Below are positions 52,701-64,000 of a stretch of 64,000 bases of DNA, in pieces. Under the pieces are notes generated by a model, which was not told the origin of the DNA, did no database searches, and saw nothing but the letters and a program-made list of their open reading frames with translations. How positions within the stretch are numbered: position 1 is the first letter of the stretch; each line of letters begins with the position of its first letter. The translations under genes and the position numbers were made by a program. Source of the stretch: Luscinia megarhynchos (taxonomy: Eukaryota; Chordata; Aves; Passeriformes; Turdidae); the NCBI GenBank assembly GCA_034336665.1, contig CM067568.1, positions 36,436,770 through 36,500,769 on the forward strand. The letters run 5' to 3'.

Positions 52701-52907
52701 GCCCAGGGTCCGCTCCCCGCCCCCCGGCCCTGGCTGCCGCACCGCGCCGCTGGGCCCGACGGGGTGCGGGCCGAGCCAGGGGCGCGGCGCGGCGCGGGCG
52801 CGGCGCTTACGGGTGTTGCGCATCCAGTGCAGCAGGCGCGGCAGGTCGGCGGCGCGCGTGCCCCTCACGGCCGCCAGCACCGCGCGCCGCGCCGCCTCCA
52901 GCTCCAT
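34615..52907 (-). CDS. class I SAM-dependent methyltransferase-like protein, 8 exons, complete
   Basis: The eight coding exons join to 906 bases: 301 codons plus TAG. On the minus strand they are 52907-52811, 44704-44583, 43494-43356, 42512-42391, 40675-40565, 37332-37226, 35941-35851 and 34731-34615. All seven introns have GT/AG borders and all phases match, which argues against a pseudogene. Residues 1-73 are helical and charged. Residues 74-119 hold an acidic patch and a C-x2-C pair (108, 111). From about 120 a Rossmann methyltransferase fold is visible: motif I VVVDVGSRLG (146-155), acidic loop GVEMN (172-176), HAD at strand 3 (200-202), DVVVMNN (214-220) and strand 5 SLLVTVPS (247-254). 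The GVE and NN elements resemble DOT1-type enzymes, but that is a layout similarity only. The substrate is unknown and I do not recognise the gene. There is no signal peptide or membrane segment. It is head-to-head with SRP54. Confidence 0.9.
34732..37225 (-). other. methyltransferase-like gene introns 6 and 7
   Basis: Intron 7 (34732-35850) and intron 6 (35942-37225) are AT-rich, with exon 7 between them. Intron 6 has a short tandem unit, AGTGGAGACAC repeated twice, near 36693-36714. No other feature was recognised. Confidence 0.7.
35851..35941 (-). CDS. methyltransferase-like gene, exon 7
   Basis: It completes Arg233 and encodes 234-263. The segment RGSLLVTVPSLEEAL looks like strand 5 and the following turn of the Rossmann core. 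The acceptor is TGTTTCAG and the donor CCAG|GTAAGT. Phase 2 in, phase 0 out. Confidence 0.9.
37226..37332 (-). CDS. methyltransferase-like gene, exon 6
   Basis: It encodes residues 198-232 plus two bases. VVHADI is the strand 3 motif with Asp202. DVVVMNNVFEYF (214-225) sits where the catalytic motif IV of class I methyltransferases lies, here with Asn-Asn rather than Asp/Asn-Pro-Pro. The acceptor is CCTTCAG and the donor CCAG|GTAAGC. Confidence 0.9.
38040..38121 (+). mobile_element. CR1 LINE 3' tail
   Basis: The text 'GACTCAATGATCCACATGGGTCC TTTTCAACTCAGGATATTCTATTATTCTG' is typical of CR1 3' ends, including the short ATTCT-type terminal repeat at about 38103-38118. The left boundary is uncertain. 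Confidence 0.65.
38175..38680 (+). mobile_element. CR1 LINE reverse-transcriptase fragment, decayed
   Basis: Translating from 38183 gives about 48 open codons with GFTKVKSCLTNL and CFDFSRAFDT, the CR1 fingers and motif A. After a frame change come GSILGPVLFN (about 38475) and LSKF-TDGRKLGGVA (about 38540-38575), then LKFSKGKCRVLHLGRNNPR. The catalytic F/Y-A-D-D box is altered to F-T-D-G and frames are broken, so it is dead. It lies directly after another CR1 tail, suggesting two separate insertions or a rearranged copy. Confidence 0.85.
40565..40675 (-). CDS. methyltransferase-like gene, exon 5
   Basis: It encodes residues 161-197. LYGVEMN (170-176) carries the acidic residue Glu174, expected at the end of strand 2 to bind the ribose of SAM. 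The acceptor is AATGTAG and the donor AAAG|GTAACT. Both borders are phase 0. Confidence 0.9.
40676..42390 (-). other. methyltransferase-like gene intron 4
   Basis: A 1.7 kb AT-rich intron. It carries the palindromic relic described separately at 41690-41806. Nothing else was recognised. Confidence 0.75.
41690..41806. mobile_element. palindromic MITE-like relic
   Basis: The left end GGACCCAATACTGCAAATATTT and the reverse complement of the right end, GGGCTCAATCTTGCAAACACTT, agree at 16 of 22 positions. The inner arms also mirror roughly (GAGTAACTTT against GAGTAAAATC on the other arm). This fits an old palindromic DNA element seen in sauropsid genomes, whose consensus begins like GGCCCGATCCTGCAAA. 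The family name is from memory and not assigned. Confidence 0.6.
42391..42512 (-). CDS. methyltransferase-like gene, exon 4 (motif I)
   Basis: It encodes residues 120-160. The segment EFISHSFSLMELKFLYQH leads into the SAM-binding motif I, VVVDVGSRLG. The first glycine position is kept, while the second one of the usual GxGxG is Arg-Leu-Gly. The acceptor is TTTCCCAG and the donor GCG|GTAACT. Confidence 0.9.
42513..44582 (-). other. methyltransferase-like gene introns 2 and 3
   Basis: Intron 3 (42513-43355) and intron 2 (43495-44582), with exon 3 between them. Parts of intron 3 next to exon 4 are open in the exon's frame, but no start or acceptor makes them a convincing exon. No transposon was identified with confidence. 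Confidence 0.7.
43356..43494 (-). CDS. methyltransferase-like gene, exon 3
   Basis: It encodes residues 74-119. An acidic run YDDDVVD (89-95) precedes the pair Cys108-x2-Cys111, with Cys98 upstream. This is suggestive of half a zinc ribbon, but no second C-x2-C pair is seen. The acceptor is CTTCTCAG and the donor TTTAG|GTAAG. Phase 0 in, phase 1 out. Confidence 0.88.
44583..44704 (-). CDS. methyltransferase-like gene, exon 2
   Basis: It encodes residues 33-73, HDFDELVVSNDD onward, rich in Asp and Glu. The acceptor is TTTGTAG|ATGAC and the donor AAA|GTAAGC. Phase 1 in, phase 0 out. Confidence 0.88.
44705..52809 (-). other. methyltransferase-like gene intron 1
   Basis: An 8.1 kb intron. It contains a T run (45080-45095) and a probable CR1 relic (45560-46030). 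The remainder, to the CpG island at about 52420, is AT-rich with only short unsupported open frames. Confidence 0.7.
45560..46030 (-). mobile_element. probable CR1 LINE relic
   Basis: The stretch 'CAGTATTCAGAACCAGACATTCCAGCTGAAGGTTTACTTCC' at about 45792-45833, and the flanking pyrimidine-rich lines, resemble the reverse complement of the CR1 3' coding and UTR region (consensus 'GTGTTCAGAACTGGACACAGCACTCCAGATGAGG...'). The match is weak and the edges are guesses. Confidence 0.4.
52811..52907 (-). CDS. methyltransferase-like gene, coding exon 1
   Basis: It encodes residues 1-32 plus one base, starting MELEAARRAVLAAVRG and ending near HWMRNT. The donor is CCC|GTAAGC. The ATG was chosen because it opens the frame inside the CpG island and joins in phase to exon 2. 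The context is GCGATGG, with G at +4 and G at -3, a good Kozak match. Confidence 0.88.
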
Positions 52908-53369
52908 CGCGCCGCCGCCGCGGGGGGGCGCCACGCGCGCCGCCTCACGCACGTGCGCGCCGCGGGAACAGCCCCGCCCTCCGCGCGCCCGCCCACCCGC
53001 TGCCCGCAATGCGCATGCGGGAGGGCGGCACCGGCCGGAAGGGGCCCTTCGCGCATGCTCGGTCCCGCCCTTCGGCCCCTCCTCCCGGCGCCTGCTCGCG
53101 CTGCCGCTTGGCGCCGCTCCCGGCCCCGCCCCTCGCTGACGGGGCGGCCTCGGAGAGGCGCTCCGCCCCTTGCCCCGCCCACGGCCGCCCCTCCCTCACG
53201 TTCTTAAGGCCGTACGGCGCGATTCCCGCCTAGGCCGCACCGGGTGCGAGGGGGGACGTTTACACGGAGCTACCTTAATGATGCAGCGGGACCGCGCGCG
53301 GCCCGGAAACGGAAGCCAACGGGGGCCTGTGGGGCGACAGCCAGTGCTGACGTTTCCCTGGTCGGCGGC

Positions 53370-53453
53370 GGCCGCGGCTCCTTGCGCTTCCAGCGGAGTC
53401 TCGCTGGGCGGCCTCGCCCCGGCGGGCTGGGCGGGCCCCGCGCCGCGCTCTCG
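53370..53453 (+). other. SRP54: SRP54 non-coding exon 1 (start approximate)
   Basis: The donor CTCG|GTGAGTG at 53454 lies in the CpG island upstream of the first coding exon and faces an acceptor at 56915. The position fits a 5' UTR exon. The transcription start near 53340-53380 is a guess. Confidence 0.6.
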
Positions 53454-56400
53454 GTGAGTGCTCGCGCTGCCGCCGCAGCCGCTCCGTAAGCTCCACCCGC
53501 GGCGGTTCTCGTGACGCGGAGGGGCCCCTGGCCCAGTCCCAGCGGGGCGGAAGGAGGCGCCGGTACCCGCCGACCCCGGGGATAGGCGGCGGTCTGTGCT
53601 GCGGCAGCCTGGGCCCTCAGTCCGCTGGAGCTTGGCGGGAGCCGTTCTGGATCTCCCGGACCCAGCCGCCGCTGGCCGCAGCACCGGGACGGGACTCGCC
53701 CGGCCCGTGTCCGCCCGCTGTCCGCGGCCAGCCCGGGTGCCCGTGGGAAAGGGAGCGGCCGGGTAGATATACCAGGCTATGCCTTAATCATTTTTCCCCT
53801 GAAAACGAGGGCACTGGGCCATAAGTGAGACAGCCGTTCCCTGCTGCTGCCTTGGGGGCGCCTTCTCGTCGTCAGCCGGGTAATTTTAGAAGGTGGAAAG
53901 TCGCAAGTTGAGGTTGTGTGTAGCTGCAGTAGCTCAAGGCATTCCCACCTGCGAAACAGCCGCTTCTCTGTTACAGAGTTAGACTTGTAGTTGGTCTTAA
54001 TCCATGTAGATGTAGTTCAAGTTTACTGTACAGTTTTTAACTATTCCTTTTGCTTGTTATCTTTTTAAACTGCTGTTACCTTTTAAAGCAGCTGTTCAAA
54101 CTGCTGTTACTCGTTAAGCCTTATTTTTTTCAAAATCCTGTACATTAGAGTATTGCTGGTTTAGCTAGACGAATTTGGTTGGAGGTTTATGCTGGATAGA
54201 TGGGCAGGGGTGGGCAGGGTGTCTCTTCAGAGCCGCTTCACTGCTGGTTTGCTGTGCCGTGGTGAGACATGCACTGTTTCTGCTGCCTGCAATGCCCGTT
54301 TATGGCTGGAGCACAGAGCTCTCGGGGCTGCAGCAGCACCATGACCTGGGAGCTCCGCGTGGAGGCGGCTCAGACTGCGCAGAGCTCGTGGCCTTGCTCA
54401 GCCGAGGTCTGCTGGAGGCAGCCTGGCTGTGTCCTGGGGGCCCAGCTGGGTGTAGCCCTGCTCAGAGTGTTTGTGGGGTGCTGCATTCAAGCTAAACTTT
54501 CCAGAACTATGGCTGCTCAGCACATACAAGTTCTGCAGTGCAGTTATTGCTAATGCCCTTCTGGCTATCTGCCAGCCCAAGCTAGCTACCTGCTAATACA
54601 TCTTACGTGTCTTTTTGCCTGGAGTGTGGCTCTCGACTTGGATGGACGTGTCACAAGTTCTGTTAATTTCTGTACTTGGCAGCCCTTAGAAATTCTGATG
54701 GCTTATGATTTTTTAGTGTGCTAGTGACAGCAGTTTATATGAAAATGCTTGAACTCACCTCTTTAATAAAGGATTTGAATGATTCCTATTGCAAGGCCGT
54801 CAAAGAAGCTTTTGGAATTGTGCAGAGGAAACATTCACTTACTGGGACATAATTAACCTTCTGTGTTTGGAGATCTGTAGAACTCTGGAAACTAATTTTA
54901 GATATTGAGTATTCAATGACTTCTGTGTGTTGGTCATCCTATCAACTTTCTTAATTGATATATCCAAGTATTATAGTTAAGTTTTGTTATTGGTTGCCAT
55001 TTTAGCAGCTGAAATCTTAGTTGCAGTGCCATTTTTAAAGGTTTGGGGTTTTTGTTTTTTCTACACATTGGGATTATCACAGAAAATGACCTGGAAAATG
55101 TTTTGAACATCTGTTTTGCTGAGACTGTTTGGTAGAGCCTATTAATAATAATGCTTTTTTAGAATTAATTCTGCAGTAATGTGATTTGTATGTCTTGTAA
55201 AGAAACCTTGGAGTTTTTCCACTTCAGGTAACATGTAGAAGTCCCCTTCCAGCAATGTAAAAAAATGGACATCGATTTCTATTAGTGTACTGGTTTGCAA
55301 ATACTCTACTGGCAGAGTTCCTTAGGAAATATAGACTAATTTTTAAATTATTATTGAGATGGCATTGTAATGGATATCATTGCTCATACATTCGATGTAC
55401 ATTAAATCTAAAATGTGTAAATATATTTATTTGTGTCATTTGCCATACCTAACTCCTGTACTTACATGGGATTTATTTATCCTATATCTTCTGAAGCCCC
55501 TGGAGATTTTGTTCTGCATTGTGACCTCAGTATCAGGGGAGGGTGAGTTAGACTGGCAGTTGGTTTTGGGGTTTTGTTGCTGGTTTAACCTATCAAGTTG
55601 GTAACAATAGTAACTCTCAATTAGACAAAGCAATCTAGAGATTGGTTTACATGGGTGCCTTGTTTTAGCTCTTTTGGAATGTATCTTTTAGTATTTATAA
55701 ACACATTTTAAACCATTTTTAAAATGGCTGTATGGGATTTGTGCAGCTGATAAATCTCAACGTGTGTATGCAGTGAGCTGCTTTGTTAGCCACACTGGAG
55801 CCCTCTCTCTTAAATATAATCAGAATGTAGCTAGTGGTGCATTCTTAATTTCAATAAACGGACCAACCTTTTTTTCTGTTTTTCTCATTTGAGGCAGGAG
55901 GAAGTCCCAAAAATCTTTGAAACTCTCATCTGTTTTGATTACAGAGAAATAATCTCCCATTATTGAGAATTTGGCTTTCAGTTCTGAAAGGAAGAGCTCA
56001 AATGTGAGGTTCTGATTTGGGCTATCAGCAAGGAAGTAGTTTCAGCTGAGTACAAGAAAGCAACACAGAAAGTGGAAAATAAAAAGTATTTGAGGTGCCC
56101 CATTTCAGCAGTAGCTGTGGTGTTGCAAATTTTTGCTCTTCAGACAAGTTTTGGTTTCCCCTTAGTCAGAATTTTAGATTGCTGATTCTACCATGTGTTC
56201 TCCTGAATATCTTGCCACTTAATATGGGGGGAGCGGTTTAGCATGTTGACTAGAATGTACCCTTCAGAAATTAACATTTTATAGTTTCCTAAGTGTAAGT
56301 TATGGTATGCTTTAGGCTTACATATGAGATTTGTGTCTCTAGTGAGCAAAAAAGTCTGTTTTTCCTATACAGCTATTCAAAACTACTTTATTAATTTTGA

Positions 56401-56915
56401 TTATTAAAATGCAAGTATACTTATAGGGTTACTGAAATGGGAAAATAAGTTGGATTTAGTGAAAGCTGGATAAAATGCAACTGATTAATATTGTTGAATT
56501 TTGCTAGCAAAATATTTTGCTTCTGGTTATACTGTCCTTGCAGGGTGCAGAGTTTCTAGGCTATTCTGCTTGATTTTATTCTGTCATGTAGCATATTGCT
56601 GGTAAGAGGATAAAAAGTTGGCATTCTTTCTGAAAGTCTGTCTGGACTGTTTTGGGTTCTTTTCATGGTGAATTCAATGCACATTTATTCTACACAGTGA
56701 CATGCTTCCTAATTGAAGTATGGTATCTCTTTAAGTAGGCCATCAGGACTGCCTAAAATTAACTTCAGGCCAATATTTCCTAAAAATAACTTTAAAAAGT
56801 AAAACTTGTGCAATTTCTGGAATGCAAAACGGGATTCTTACCCAAAAGTTACTTGAATAATTACTTTGTGAAGGCATAGCTTCAACCAGTTTAAAATTTT
56901 ATTTTTTTTTTCCAG
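53454..56915 (+). other. SRP54: SRP54 intron 1
   Basis: A 3.5 kb 5' UTR intron with donor GTGAGT and acceptor TTTTTTTTTCCAG. Positions 54175-54500 are GC-richer than their surroundings, with open frames of 94 and 106 codons but no recognised family. The rest is AT-rich and shows no clear repeat. Confidence 0.65.

Positions 56916-64000
<7,085 letters not shown>

Larger units (their letters stand above)
52420..53770. promoter_or_regulatory. bidirectional CpG-island promoter
   Basis: Dense CpG and high GC cover the start codon of the methyltransferase-like gene (52907, minus strand) and the first exon of SRP54 (ending 53453, plus strand). Between them lie an NRF1-like TGCGCATGCGG (53010-53020), an ETS-like CCGGAAG (53035-53041), a second GCGCATGC (53051-53058), GC boxes such as CCCCGCCC around 53120-53180, and a CGGAAG near 53308. 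There is no TATA box. The two start regions are about 450-500 bp apart, typical of divergent housekeeping promoters. Confidence 0.8.

Noticed and set aside
52404..53684. Open frames of 160-267 codons across the right CpG island
   Set aside because: They share the same composition effect. The only frame with matching splice context is the methyltransferase-like exon 1.

Overview
The window looks like nuclear DNA of an amniote, most probably a bird. It has introns with GT/AG borders, two CpG-island promoters, and decayed CR1-type LINE fragments as the only recognisable LINEs. I see no Alu- or L1-like sequence. It carries the start of BAZ1A and of SRP54, which are neighbours on human chromosome 14q13. 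Nothing prokaryotic, viral or CRISPR-like was seen. All gene models were made by reading splice sites and reading frames by eye, without any database search.

Layout. (1) 1-3250: the 5' end of BAZ1A (chromatin-remodelling subunit ACF1) on the minus strand. Only the first coding exon (1749-1861) is inside the window; it lies in a large CpG island and the gene runs off the left edge. (2) About 3300-34541: roughly 31 kb without any coding exon I can support. It holds simple repeats, one CR1 3' end, two copies of an old dispersed repeat and one small CpG-richer pocket. (3) 34615-52907: a complete eight-exon minus-strand gene for a 301-residue class I SAM-dependent methyltransferase-like protein. 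Every intron has GT/AG borders and every phase matches. I do not recognise a name for it. (4) 52.4-53.8 kb: a CpG island that serves as a head-to-head promoter between this gene and SRP54. (5) 53.4-64.0 kb: the first half of SRP54 (signal recognition particle GTPase) on the plus strand. It has a non-coding first exon and eight coding exons giving residues 1-261 plus two bases of the next codon, and it runs off the right edge.

The main item for follow-up is the methyltransferase-like gene between BAZ1A and SRP54. I know of no protein-coding gene in that interval in human, where I recall only the IGBP1P1 pseudogene. Its motif I, acidic loop and Asn-Asn motif resemble the layout of DOT1-type lysine methyltransferases, but its N-terminal third is unfamiliar. 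The three genes do not form a pathway: BAZ1A acts in chromatin remodelling, SRP54 in co-translational targeting, and the middle gene is unassigned. The shared promoter suggests that the middle gene is broadly expressed like SRP54.
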